This document shows, piece by piece, positions 24,892 through 34,450 of a stretch of 64,000 bases of DNA. The notes under the pieces are model-generated. The model was not told the DNA's origin, did not search any database, and saw nothing but the letters and a program-made list of their open reading frames with translations. This DNA comes from Anthostomella pinea (Eukaryota; Ascomycota; Sordariomycetes; Xylariales; Xylariaceae), in contig CAUWAG010000011.1 in NCBI GenBank assembly GCA_963556695.1, positions 186,001 to 250,000 of the forward strand, read 5' to 3'. Each line of letters starts with the position of its first letter. Position 1 is the first letter of the stretch. Both the position numbers and the translations under genes were made by a program.

Positions 24892-25023
24892 CCTTGGTGA
24901 GGTACGTTTGTAATTAGAAAACCTCGGATTTCGTGCTATGCCCCGAATCGCCTTGGTGAGGTAGGTTGTGCGATAGAAAATCCAGATCCTTGGCTGTACC
25001 CCGAAATTGCCTTGGTGAGGTAC
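24892..25023 (-). repeat. 59-bp tandem repeat in the Copia leader
   Basis: The word CCTTGGTGAGGTA recurs at 24892, 24951 and 25010, an exact 59-bp period. The intervening bases are similar but not identical (each unit has AGAAAA then CCCCGAA). It lies between the 5' LTR and the Gag start. Confidence 0.88.
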
Positions 25024-25088
25024 GTTGATACAGTTAGGTCTCTTCTTTCCTTGCTTCTCTGTGTTGCCTTAAAGACAACACTGATCAG

Positions 25089-25280
25089 TGTGGAAAGGCT
25101 GCGAATCAATCCAGGTCATAATGCTCGAGCTTGGTGTCGGATTCTGATGTTGTAGATTGATTGATTGTGCAAAACCTGACTGGGCACGAAGGTCCAGTCA
25201 AGTAGCCGCACTTGCTTATCTAATCGTTCCTTGTACTTATCTAATCATACAGGTAGAATGAGAATCGCGCGGATCCAACA
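25089..25280 (-). repeat. Copia 5' LTR (right copy)
   Basis: 192 bp, ending GGATCCAACA directly before the GTTAC target duplication. On the minus strand it should carry the element's promoter. The copy is less altered than the left LTR. Confidence 0.93.
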
Positions 25281-25285
25281 GTTAC

Positions 25286-28135
25286 GATTTATAATAATGT
25301 TATACCTTATATATTTTATATATTTAATAGTGTTTTAGTATGATAGTTCCACCATCTATCAGGTTTAGCAATGGTCTCTATGTTTCTCATGGTCCCCGGG
25401 TCACGTGACTGAGCACGTGACTGATCGAAGGACACGTTGATCCATGCCCTAGAGGGTCTGGTAGTGGACGACTGCCCGCATCTAGCTGCCCAACAATTCG
25501 TGTGCATCTCTAGATCTTTCTATTCCTTCAACCAGAGTTCGTTATACGTCAATAGTTAATAAGGGTCCCTGTGTTCTTGTAAGACATTTTCGGAATCGTG
25601 ACATTTAGTTTTAAAAGGCTTTTTATTATACTTATAATTTTTAATATTTCCGCTTTATTTAGTGTCACTATAGTGAAAACCTTTTTTTTAAATAGTAATA
25701 ATATATGCTTAAGTGGTGGTCCCGTTCCTTTCTTATCTAATCTACACGTGACGTGATGACTCAGCATCCAACTAGGTGGATACAGATATACAACGTCACA
25801 CTTTAACCACTTTTCTAATGATAAGGACATCGTTTTTGTACTAGTTAAAAAACGATATTACTGTTGGAACAGGCTTGAACGATCAATCATAATACTCGAG
25901 TATGGGGTCAAGGTCATGATGTTACTGATGGTTGGATTGGGAAGTCTAGCTGGACCTGCAGGTCTGGCTAAGTGACCTCACAATCCGGTATCTAACCTCT
26001 TATCTAATCATACATGTGGGTTCTGTATGGATGGTTTGACTGTGGAATCACATGGATCCAACAGTCGGCTTATAATAATTAGTTGATTATTAAATGTGAA
26101 GCTTTTATATTAAAAATATTATCAAAGGTATTAATAATAAACCATTTATAACAGGTAACTTTATTAACGGTTATTTTATATAAAACCCGTTACAAAATAT
26201 TAAATAAATTAAAGATCTTTTTTTATATACTCGCAGTATCTTAATAAAAAATTATCAAAAAAGTTATGAATGTTGTTTAATAAGGTATAAGATACGCTAG
26301 TGAACAATTAACGTTATCAACTTGTAAGGTTTAAAACTAAAATCATTAAAAAATTAAGAAAAGGTTTTTTTAACTTAAGTGTTAAAAATTCTTTCAAAGT
26401 ACCTCAATAAGGTAAATAGGTCTAATAAACTTTTTATTCCTTATATTTTTGTATAGTTAAAAACCATTTATTAATGATATTATACATTTGAACCTGAGTT
26501 AAAAAGCGAGCTTTTTTATTTCAAGTATTTATTTATAAGTGCTTTTAACGCGGTTACCCTTCTCACGTTATAAAGATTTTATAAATTTAAAAAGATCTGT
26601 GTTAAAAAGAGTGAAGTAATATTTTTAACTTATAAACTTTTAACTAGGACATTTTTTATACTAGTTAGCTAGGCCGTTTTCAAGTTAAAAGGCCGACTTA
26701 TCTTTGCATTTAATATTTGTTTCGTTTAATTAATACTAATAAAAAAACAAGAAAAGAGAAGAAGTTAATTCTTTTAGAAAATAATTATAACGTAAAAAAC
26801 AAAAGCTTTTCGTTATACGAGGTAAATTATTAAATACGATTTTTTGAGGCTTTACCGTATAACGGGATATATGGTATATATGTTCGTGTTATACTTTATA
26901 AGCCTTAAATAATTAGAATTTAGCTGATTCAAACTTTATTAACTTTTATTATTAAGCTTATACTTAAAGCGGACTTTTTTATTACTGGTAATATTTATAT
27001 ACCAGTTTTATAATACGTTTATAAGCTTACATTGAAATGACTTCAAGGAGTTTATTAATAAAGATAACTACGTAAATCTTACTCATATAGTTGTGGTATA
27101 CTTTGTTTAAGAAGAAAAAATTTGTAAACCCTTTTTTATTTAAAACAATCACTAGAAATTCTTGTTAAATAGTCAAAAGGCTTAACGTCGTAATTAAAAA
27201 TTAACGGGTAGATTAACTGCTCGATAAGTTGATTATAAATAAGACTTAATAACTGCTTATTATAAAATTAATATTTAGAATATTAAAAAGAAGTAATTTA
27301 TAATATCAGCGGCTTAGTTCAAGATTAACTTTTTTGAAAGGTTTATTTTAAGCGTATAATAGTGCTTAGTTGTAATAGCCGGGCGATCAAGCGTTTTAGA
27401 ACGATCGGCTTATCTTTTTTGATAATAAGCCCGTTTATGTTATATTTAATAAAAGTTAAAAGACGGTAAGTACTTTACTTTAAAATAATCAATATTTTAT
27501 AATTCTCGGCTTAATCGTATATACCTTGCTATTAGTTCACAGTATTATAAGTTTTTTTAAAAAGGATAACCTTATATTTTTGATCGACTTTTTAAACCCT
27601 CTTTTAAATAGCTTCGTATTAAAGTCGTAAATATGTACTCGTATATCAAATATATATATCAGCAGGTAATTTTAAAATTAAAATTTACTATCATTAAAAG
27701 ACTCTTGTAACTTAAACGCGTAGCTTATGAGGCTAGGTATTATAATAATGCTAGTAATATAATATAATAAGTTGATAATTAAATAGGTAGTTAAAGAATA
27801 AACATAAATAGTTCTATTCGACGTCGACTTAAATTACGCTCGCATAAAGAGGTATAATAACTTGATGTTTTGAATTAATACGTAAAAAGTAATAGTGGTA
27901 TAAGCTTAACGGCTAGTTTTAAAAGTTAAAACGATATAATTAACGCTATAAACGGTGTTTTATAAGTTTAAGCCTTACGTAATTACCGCCTTTAGTTTAT
28001 CATTTAAAGCTGTATTATATATATTGATTAAGATTTTATCGATACGTAAGGTTAAACATTAAGACGGTTTTCTTATACGCCTCATCTTATTTAAAAAGTA
28101 ACGTGTATTAATAAAAGGCAGAAGCTAAAAAGATA
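25286..28135. repeat. AT-rich, RIP-like repeat relic block
   Basis: Very AT-rich sequence without usable ORFs. A mildly GC-richer patch lies at 25360-25510, and a family 1 solo LTR at 25862-26063. Nothing else is recognisable. Confidence 0.7.
25862..26063 (+). repeat. Solo LTR, family 1, copy A (best preserved)
   Basis: 202 bp from TGTTGGAACAGGCTTGAACG to GGATCCAACA. Its ends and two inner blocks (ATCAATCATAAT.CTCGAG and TTATCTAATCATACA) are shared with the Copia LTRs at 19393 and 25089, so the two LTR families are related. I found no matching target duplication. Confidence 0.82.
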
Positions 28136-29298
28136 ACGTAGGCCACAAGTCAGTGGGACACATAAGCGAGCAGGACACGTTTACCAACCTCCCAACTGCT
28201 ATGTGAAATAACTTAATCAGAATGTATTCAATTCAATTCAATCAACAGGATTCCTCTTCCTCAGAGGTTTTTATCTCTATTATACAAGTTCGCGTATTGT
28301 GACCAGTGTTGCCGCAAATGTCACACAGTTGCTCACGCGCTGCCGCTCTCCTTGGACAACAACTACCTTCACCTATTTCCTGTCTTGCCAGTTCACTATT
28401 ATTTTTTGTGGCCTAAATATTATATCTTTAATAGAAAGCATTTTTCCTTTTATTAGATTTTTGTTTTTTTGTTTTCTGGCGTTTATTTAATAAGTAATTG
28501 GTTTTTTCTAGCTGGCGGACCCGGGAATTAATCAAAGCGACCTTATGTATAAGACCATATGTAGCCTTTAAAAACGTGCTAAATGCATTAATTATTGATA
28601 TAGGTGAGCTTCCCTAGTGGTTTCTGATTCGATTTCAGATATAAACTGATTGGTTTACCGCTTTATTAATGGTGGTAGGCGTCTTTGAAGTCCAAGTAGT
28701 GGGTGGCAGATTGGGGTCTGGTGACGGTGTTCGTATCTTAGATACCATGTTTTGCCACTGCTGCCTCAACTTAGCAAAACCAAGCGTGATACGCGTCTGG
28801 ATCTTTGTTCAAAACCCTCTGGTAGTCTATCCTCCAATGAAAACGCGTCTAGAGGCTTGGTGTGCGTTTGATGTAGTTTGCCGTTTTGTTCTTCCTGACG
28901 CGTCCAGTCCCACGTGTTGCTAGTAATTGATTTGCCATATCTTCATTATAAGTATATTAGGACAGAAATACTCGCATATCCAGGTTAAGTATAAAGGTAC
29001 AAATAATATTCTCTTCAGAAACTATAAATTTCAAAGAATTGGTCATACTATTGCATTATGATGGTCAGCCGGTGATTTTTTGAGCCAGTATAGAGATTGA
29101 TAGGTGGAAATTTTTAGCAGGCTTTTGAACAGAAATATGAGAGTCTTATTTTTCAGATTGGACAGCTAACTGTATGTCTGATTCATTATAACGTGGTGCC
29201 ATTATCGTGAAGAGGAATACTGGTTGGAAGTTAATAGTTTGAGAGGTTTATGAAAGTGTCCCACTTGCTTGTGTGTCCTGCTCGCTTGTGACCTACGT
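28136..29298. mobile_element. Non-autonomous DNA transposon, ~60-bp inverted ends, TA target
   Basis: Both ends begin ACGTAGG[C/T]CACAAG and are flanked by TA (28134-28135 and 29299-29300). Each end carries two copies of a 16-17-bp motif of the form AAG...GGACACA. On the left GTGGGACACA comes first and GAGCAGGACACG second; on the right the order is swapped. The 1,163-bp interior is less AT-rich than its surroundings and has no transposase-like ORF (longest 84 codons). TA targets point to a Tc1/mariner-like source enzyme, but the ends are not a family I recognise. Confidence 0.72.
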
Positions 29299-29300
29299 TA

Positions 29301-30437
29301 GCGATAGCATTTATTACAAGCTGCTAAAGGCACTTAAGTAAAATATTTAATTAGTTAGAAACGTTGATTATAGTAACAATTTATATAGGATAACATATAA
29401 AGCGGGCGGTATTTGAAGCTGTTTTGGTCAGTAAGTTGAATAATATAAAAATATAATAAGCGATAAAATAAGATTTATTAATATTAAAGATAAAAAGGCT
29501 AAAACGAGAAAGTGAAAAAGGTTAAAAGTAAGTAAGTATAAGTAAGTATGTATACGTTCGGCTCTAAAAACTGCGTGTTAATATATTTATATAAGCGGCT
29601 AAGCAGGGGTAGTATATAACCTACTATTCTAGCATAGCCTTTAAGTCTTTGCGGCGAAGAGTTGTTTAATGTATAAAAGCTTGGTGCCGATCAATAAAGG
29701 CATAGTATGTTGCTGTGAGATTAGTGAGGGGTATAGGCAAGGAAGAGAGGGCAAGGCAGACAGGGTAAGGCAGACAAGCAAAGACGTATTAATGCAGCCA
29801 GTGTGTATTTATAGACGGTTATTACCCCATAGTATATAAGCAAAGAATTTTAAGCCTGAACCTGACCAGGCCTTACCTACGACCCTCAGGGTCTAGATAC
29901 TCCATTCTGCAGCAATAATGTGCCTACCGCCCGCTGCCGGGCCGCCCCTTATATTAGAGCACCAGCTGAACTAGAACTTGGACAATAAGAAACCTCTTAC
30001 TTAATGTTTACCTAGCTACCTTTATATCCTGCTCTAAAATCGACGCAAGCTGTAAGAGTTTCTCGACCAGGAATTTAGCTTGGAGGACTTAAACCAGATA
30101 GCGAGCAGGCTATAATAGATATTAAAACCAGATAGCGCTAGCATCTTCCCGCTTTACCGGCAACTGGTTAAATAGTGCGCCGTTATTATTATTAAGGATT
30201 TTAAGTTGCATTTGGTTTAAATTCAAACCCGAATTTTTATTAAGGTGTTATTATAATATATATTTTGATACTTTTTAAAATAAAACTATATAAATAATTA
30301 TCATAATAGTATTTACATTATTTATAAAGTATCTTTAAGCTATCTTTATATATAATTATACTTAATAAAATACGAGTTAAACTTTTATATTGCTTAAAAC
30401 ATTAACTTATTCCTTATTTTGCCCGATATTATATAAG
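29301..30437. repeat. AT-rich relic with a GC-normal patch
   Basis: Mostly RIP-like AT-rich sequence. Bases about 29690-29990 are GC-normal and contain GGCAAGGCAGACAGGGTAAGGCAGACA-like near repeats. It may be another LTR piece, but I could not define its ends. Confidence 0.5.
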
Positions 30438-30442
30438 ACTAG

Positions 30443-30681
30443 TGTGATGGATTTGCCATCCATCATAGTTTGTGCGCTCCCACTACGTGACTTGGTGGGG
30501 TAGACGCGTTGCCCCGCTGCACAGCTGGAGAGATAGAAGTGGGACGGAATTGGGCATTTATTTCCCCACCAGATTTTGGTAGGATGTTAGATCCTTTTTC
30601 CTTTTCCTTACCAGAGTAATTTTGTACAATACGGGTGATTGATGGGCATCTTTGTCCTGTGCTTGTATCTGCACCGTGACA
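30443..30681. repeat. Solo LTR, family 2-like, TSD ACTAG
   Basis: 239 bp from TGTGATGG to CCGTGACA, flanked by perfect ACTAG repeats at 30438-30442 and 30682-30686. No internal retroelement sequence is left. Confidence 0.88.
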
Positions 30682-30790
30682 ACTAGTTTTATTCTTTTAT
30701 ATTTTACTTAATTATAATCATTAATTATAACGTTCTTATATATTATACTTATAACGTAGCTAAGAAGCAAGTTAATATTATAAGCAAGTT

Positions 30791-30974
30791 TGTTAGATCC
30801 ATGCAATTCCAGCCTGCAAACCATCTATACTAGGACCCACATGTATGATTAGATAAGAGATTGGATACCGGATTGTGAGGTTACTTAGCAAGACCTTCAG
30901 GTCCAGCTAGACCTCTCAATCCAACCCATCAACAATAACATGACCTTGACCCAATACTCGAGTATTATGATTGA
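30791..30974 (-). repeat. Truncated solo LTR, family 1, copy D
   Basis: It is collinear with copy C from TGTTAGATCC up to the ATTATGATTGA block. It then stops about 18-20 bp short of the LTR end, where a geranylgeranyl diphosphate synthase frame begins. The joint looks like a deletion or recombination breakpoint. Confidence 0.75.
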
Positions 30975-31441
30975 AGTATCTCGAGATGGTCAGAAACAAA
31001 TGCGGAGGTCTCTTCCGTCTGGCCATCAAACTCATGCAAGCCGAGTCCAACTCCCCGATTGACTGTGTTCCCCTCCTCAACCTCCTCGGCATCATCTTTT
31101 AGATTCAGGACGACTACAGAAATCTGTCAAGCCCCGAGTATGGCTAGAACAAGGGACTTTGCAAAGATCTGACAGAAGGCAAATTCTCGTTCCTTATCAT
31201 TTATAGCATCCGCTCCAACCCAGCCAATCTGTAACTCCTGAACATTCTTAAGCAGAAGTCAACAGATAACGAGGTTAAGCGTTACGCTATCAAGTACATG
31301 GAGGGCACTGGCAGCTTTGACTATACCAAGAAGGTCGTCGATGTCCTCGTTAAAAGGGCGAGAAAGATGGCAGACGACATTGACAATGGGAGAGGGAAGA
31401 GCGCTGGCATTCACAAGATTTTGGACAAGATGGTTATTTAA
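30975..31441 (+). pseudogene. Geranylgeranyl diphosphate synthase, 3' part only
   Basis: One frame runs from about 30975 to TAA 31439-31441. It begins [20 protein letters not shown], and continues with [13 protein letters not shown] and the second aspartate-rich motif region QDDYRNLSSPEYG. Then come [46 protein letters not shown] and a normal-looking C-terminus. This is the trans-isoprenyl diphosphate synthase family making C20 diphosphate for diterpenes, carotenoids or prenylation. Fungal secondary-metabolite clusters often hold a second copy. Internal stops are TAG after GIIF, TAG after PEYG and TAA after PANL. The first and third stand where the family has Gln, so CAG/CAA-to-TAG/TAA changes fit. 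No frameshift occurs. The first half, with the DDxxD motif, is gone at the LTR junction. Confidence 0.85.
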
Positions 31442-31444
31442 ACC

Positions 31445-31822
31445 CTTTCCCAGTTTCTTGGTTGGGTTGCGGAGGTCGTTGATTGGGAGGCCTTGGATGA
31501 AGGCCCGGCGGTGGTGGGAGCGGGCGCGATATCAGGATACCCTCTTTTCTCAATTTATGAAGCATCTAAAGAGATGCTTGGCTATCCCTGCCATCAGCGA
31601 GCTCAATAATGCGTCGACTCTCCTGAATTTCTGTCAAATGCAGTTTCCGCTTGCACTTTTCTTCCTTCGAACCTTTCTCACCGTTACGCGTGAGCTTCTC
31701 CCTCTGTTTCTTATGAAGACCTTCACGCCACCAACCCTGCGATGCAGAGGCTCTGGGAGGCGTGGTCTGCACTACTGAGGAGCTACCCCCCACGTTAAAT
31801 ACAAAACAAACAAACAAACATT
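31445..31822 (+). mobile_element. 5'-truncated LINE insertion, possibly chimeric, 11-bp TSD
   Basis: A perfect 11-bp duplication TTATTTAAACC flanks it (31434-31444 and 31823-31833). The insertion hit the stop codon of the synthase pseudogene. The last ~91 bases (31732-31822), ending in an ACAAAACAAACAAACAAACA tail, match the 3' ends of the LINE copies at 37753 and 62616. The first ~287 bases do not match those copies. Either this is another LINE subfamily sharing the tail, or reverse transcription switched from the LINE RNA to another transcript. Confidence 0.7.
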
Positions 31823-31833
31823 TTATTTAAACC

Positions 31834-32080
31834 ACACATATCAACCGGAAATAAAAACTAGGTTCTCGACCAGAAAATAAATTAAAAAGATTTTCTTAGC
31901 TTCTATGCAAGCTTCCGCAGGTATTCACCCATTTCGGTTTCTTCGCAGGTTATAACTTAGACTGTATTGACAGACTGACTGTCAGAGTGAGATTGGGAAG
32001 TAGGAACGCCCAGCTACGAACCCACCAGATAGAAGAGGAGGCATACGATAGCCCGAACACAAACTCTGCCAGGCTAGGCG
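31834..32080. other. Spacer after the LINE
   Basis: AT-richer sequence that may be the original 3' flank of the synthase gene. No gene seen. Confidence 0.4.
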
Positions 32081-32400
32081 GCCACCACGATCTGGTTTGT
32101 ATAGAAATGCCACTCAGTACAAGATCATCATGTCCGTTACAGCTGAGAATGGCCATCGGTCACGTTTAATTGGATAACCATCGGTCGCACTCAAAGGGAA
32201 AGGCTTCCCAGCCTAAATGGCCATCACGATAAGGTTTCGTATGGAAATGTCACGTCCATCACAGCTGGATACGTTAATCTGATGGCTATTGGTCGCGTTC
32301 AGTTAGATGACCGTCGGTCGCGTCCAATCGGAGCCGAACTAGATAGCCATCACGATCGGGTCTCGTATGTAAACGCCATACAATTTCAGATAGTCATGCC
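32081..32400. repeat. Degenerate ~126-139-bp tandem repeat upstream of the HET gene
   Basis: Three diverged units start with GCCACCACGATCTGGTTTGT (32081), GCCATCACGATAAGGTTTCG (32220) and GCCATCACGATCGGGTCTCG (32346). Each unit has ATGGAAATG-like and CACAGCTG-like blocks, and the first two also share TCGGTCGC words. A short CTGG microsatellite follows at about 32408-32430. Confidence 0.75.
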
Positions 32401-32689
32401 CCTAGCAGCTGGCTGGCTGGCTGGCTGGCTGGACCTGGTTGGTGGTGAACTTGGTGGTCGGCCCGCTGTCAGATGGCAAGCAGGTGGCTGGCTAACTAGA
32501 GTAAGGTGCAAATAAGGCCGCCGGGTAAGGCAAGACTCCATGTTTTAAACGTTGCATTTAGTTTTGATATCCCGACCTTCATGTTGACCCCAATTGACAT
32601 GATCAATCTCTAAACGACATAACCCCCCAAGCTAGAAACTGTCACATTTGTCCCTTTCCTCTTCAGGGTTGAGCGCTGACGCATACACT

Positions 32690-34450
32690 ATGGTCGCTCC
32701 TGTTGCTGACCAAACTCCCGTGACCACCGCAGACGAATTCTGCCCCGCTCTCGATCAGTCAAAGCCCGAAATCAGGATCCTAGAGCTGGAGGATGGCACG
32801 GGTGATGAAGAAATCCGATGTCGATACAGAATAGTCAATCTGGATGATCACCCCCAGTATGAGACACTATCTTACGTCTGGGGCCTGGTCACGGAGCATC
32901 GGACAGTCCTTGCAGAAGGCTATCGAGTAGAGGTGAGCGATAACCTCTATGCAGCCCTGCAACGACTGCGCTATGTGGATCGCAAGAGGATGATCTGGAT
33001 TGATGCAATATGCATCAACCAGAAGGACAACAAGGAGAAGGAAGGACAGGTCGACATGATGCACCGAATCTACTCTCAATGTTCCTTGTGCTCATGCTGG
33101 CTTGGAGACTTCCGGAATGGCCCCGGGACAATCTCCGTGGCATCGGCTCAAGGATTGGTTGACTTCGTCACGTTCTTGAACGCTGATCTTAAAGGAGAGG
33201 TTCCCTCTACTATCGCCGAACATGATCAACGGATCGCAGTATCGAAAGCGATTCATTCCTTCATGGCCGCTCCGTGGTGGACGCGGGTCTGGACCATCCA
33301 GGAGATCGTTCTCCCGAGCTCCAGCGAACTTCTCTGGGGTCCTGTTTCTGTCCCCTGGAAAGCCCTAGCGAAAGCGGCAGACCTCATGACCCAATCACCC
33401 GGCATGAACAAGATGCAGTCACCGATCAATCTCTGGGACTTCTTCAGCCCAGACGTTAGCACGGGCCAATTCACAGTCCCGATAAAGGCCTTGACCATTA
33501 TCTCGAAGGACTCCTCGAGTCCGATCGACCTCTTCTTCCGTTTCCGAGAGCGCGCGGCCACCAACCCTCGGGACAAGGTCTACTCGCTCCTAGGCCTCAT
33601 GCGAAACTGGAAACCGGACAGGGTCCGTTTCGCAGACTACTCCCTCGACCCCGTGACGCTGTTCTCGATGATCAGCGTGGACCTCCTGCAAATGGCAGGC
33701 ATGCGGCCATTCGTCGGCCGGAGCGGCGGGCCACCGAATATCGAAGGCCTGCCCAGCTGGGCGCTGGACTGGACGCGGCAGGACCCAAGCCAGCTGAGCG
33801 ACAACCTAAACTGGTGGGAGCACTACTTTGTGTACTTGAAGTTCGACGCCGACGCCCAGGAAGGAATGAATTGGTTGTGTAGCACAGATCCCGGGATGAA
33901 GTACCTCGGGCTCAAGGGCGTCAAGGTTGGCCGGGTTATCTTTCGCGACACACCCATGACGATAGAAAGGCCCGACGCAACCAGCTCGCGGGAGGACCTG
34001 AAGGACCGGCTGCTGACTATGAACATGCACATCGCGGCGTGGAAGCGCGGCGTCCTAAGCTTCCTCGAGCGCGCAGAGGAGGGGAAGAAGCTGGATCATG
34101 AGAAGATCTGGACCTCCTTCGAGGCGGTCTGGAACGGGACCTTTCAAGGTATCATCGACCCGATCCCTGGCGCGCAGTGGAGGCTCCAGATACTCAGGAA
34201 TAAGACGCTGCTTATCACCGACACTGGGTACCTTGGCTTGGGCCCGGGCACAGCTCAGGCTGGTGACGACATCTGGGTCTTCCGTGGTGGCCGGGTGCCA
34301 TTTGTGATAAGGCCAGTTGGCCCCGCGCCTGAGGACGCCAGGTTCATGATGAATATGATGGTCGGCGATGCGTATGTAAACGGGATCATGGCTGGAGAGC
34401 TTATGAAGGGGAAGGACAACAATATGCTGAATTTTGTACTACTTCGTTAA
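32690..34450 (+). CDS. HET-domain heterokaryon incompatibility protein, 586 aa
   Basis: An uninterrupted single-exon ORF from ATG 32690 to TAA 34450. The open frame extends upstream to 32648, but only TTG is available there. The HET domain occupies roughly residues 25-215, with the hallmark blocks YETLSYVWG (57-65), IWIDAICINQKDNKEKEGQ (102-120) and WWTRVWTIQEIVLP (196-209). NPRDKVYSLLGLM near residue 300 is also typical. In fungi, HET proteins act in the cytosol in non-self recognition after cell fusion and can trigger regulated cell death. The C-terminal half has no repeat or NLR domain I recognise, so partner and specificity are unknown. It has no stop or frameshift although both flanks are transposon debris. 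It may be under selection or a recent copy. Confidence 0.9.
   Translation: MVAPVADQTPVTTADEFCPALDQSKPEIRILELEDGTGDEEIRCRYRIVNLDDHPQYETLSYVWGLVTEHRTVLAEGYRVEVSDNLYAALQRLRYVDRKRMIWIDAICINQKDNKEKEGQVDMMHRIYSQCSLCSCWLGDFRNGPGTISVASAQGLVDFVTFLNADLKGEVPSTIAEHDQRIAVSKAIHSFMAAPWWTRVWTIQEIVLPSSSELLWGPVSVPWKALAKAADLMTQSPGMNKMQSPINLWDFFSPDVSTGQFTVPIKALTIISKDSSSPIDLFFRFRERAATNPRDKVYSLLGLMRNWKPDRVRFADYSLDPVTLFSMISVDLLQMAGMRPFVGRSGGPPNIEGLPSWALDWTRQDPSQLSDNLNWWEHYFVYLKFDADAQEGMNWLCSTDPGMKYLGLKGVKVGRVIFRDTPMTIERPDATSSREDLKDRLLTMNMHIAAWKRGVLSFLERAEEGKKLDHEKIWTSFEAVWNGTFQGIIDPIPGAQWRLQILRNKTLLITDTGYLGLGPGTAQAGDDIWVFRGGRVPFVIRPVGPAPEDARFMMNMMVGDAYVNGIMAGELMKGKDNNMLNFVLLR

Larger units (their letters stand above)
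19393..25280 (-). mobile_element. Complete Ty1/Copia LTR retrotransposon, TSD GTTAC
   Basis: The 5,888-bp element has 192-bp LTRs at both ends (TG...CA type) and a perfect GTTAC target duplication at 19388-19392 and 25281-25285. On the minus strand the order is LTR, leader with 59-bp tandem repeats, Gag, protease, integrase, reverse transcriptase, RNase H, LTR, which is the Copia order. A purine-rich tract (minus strand, about 19604-19591) precedes the 3' LTR. I could not identify a tRNA primer-binding site. The LTRs differ at 5 of 192 positions, so the insertion is fairly young. One frame, 24738-19630, spans all coding domains and has only three stops. Confidence 0.93.

Noticed and set aside
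25857..26068. A target duplication around solo LTR copy A
   Set aside because: The flanking pentamers ATTAC and GTCGG do not match.
32648..32689. A 600-residue version of the HET protein starting at 32648
   Set aside because: That start is TTG; the first ATG is at 32690.
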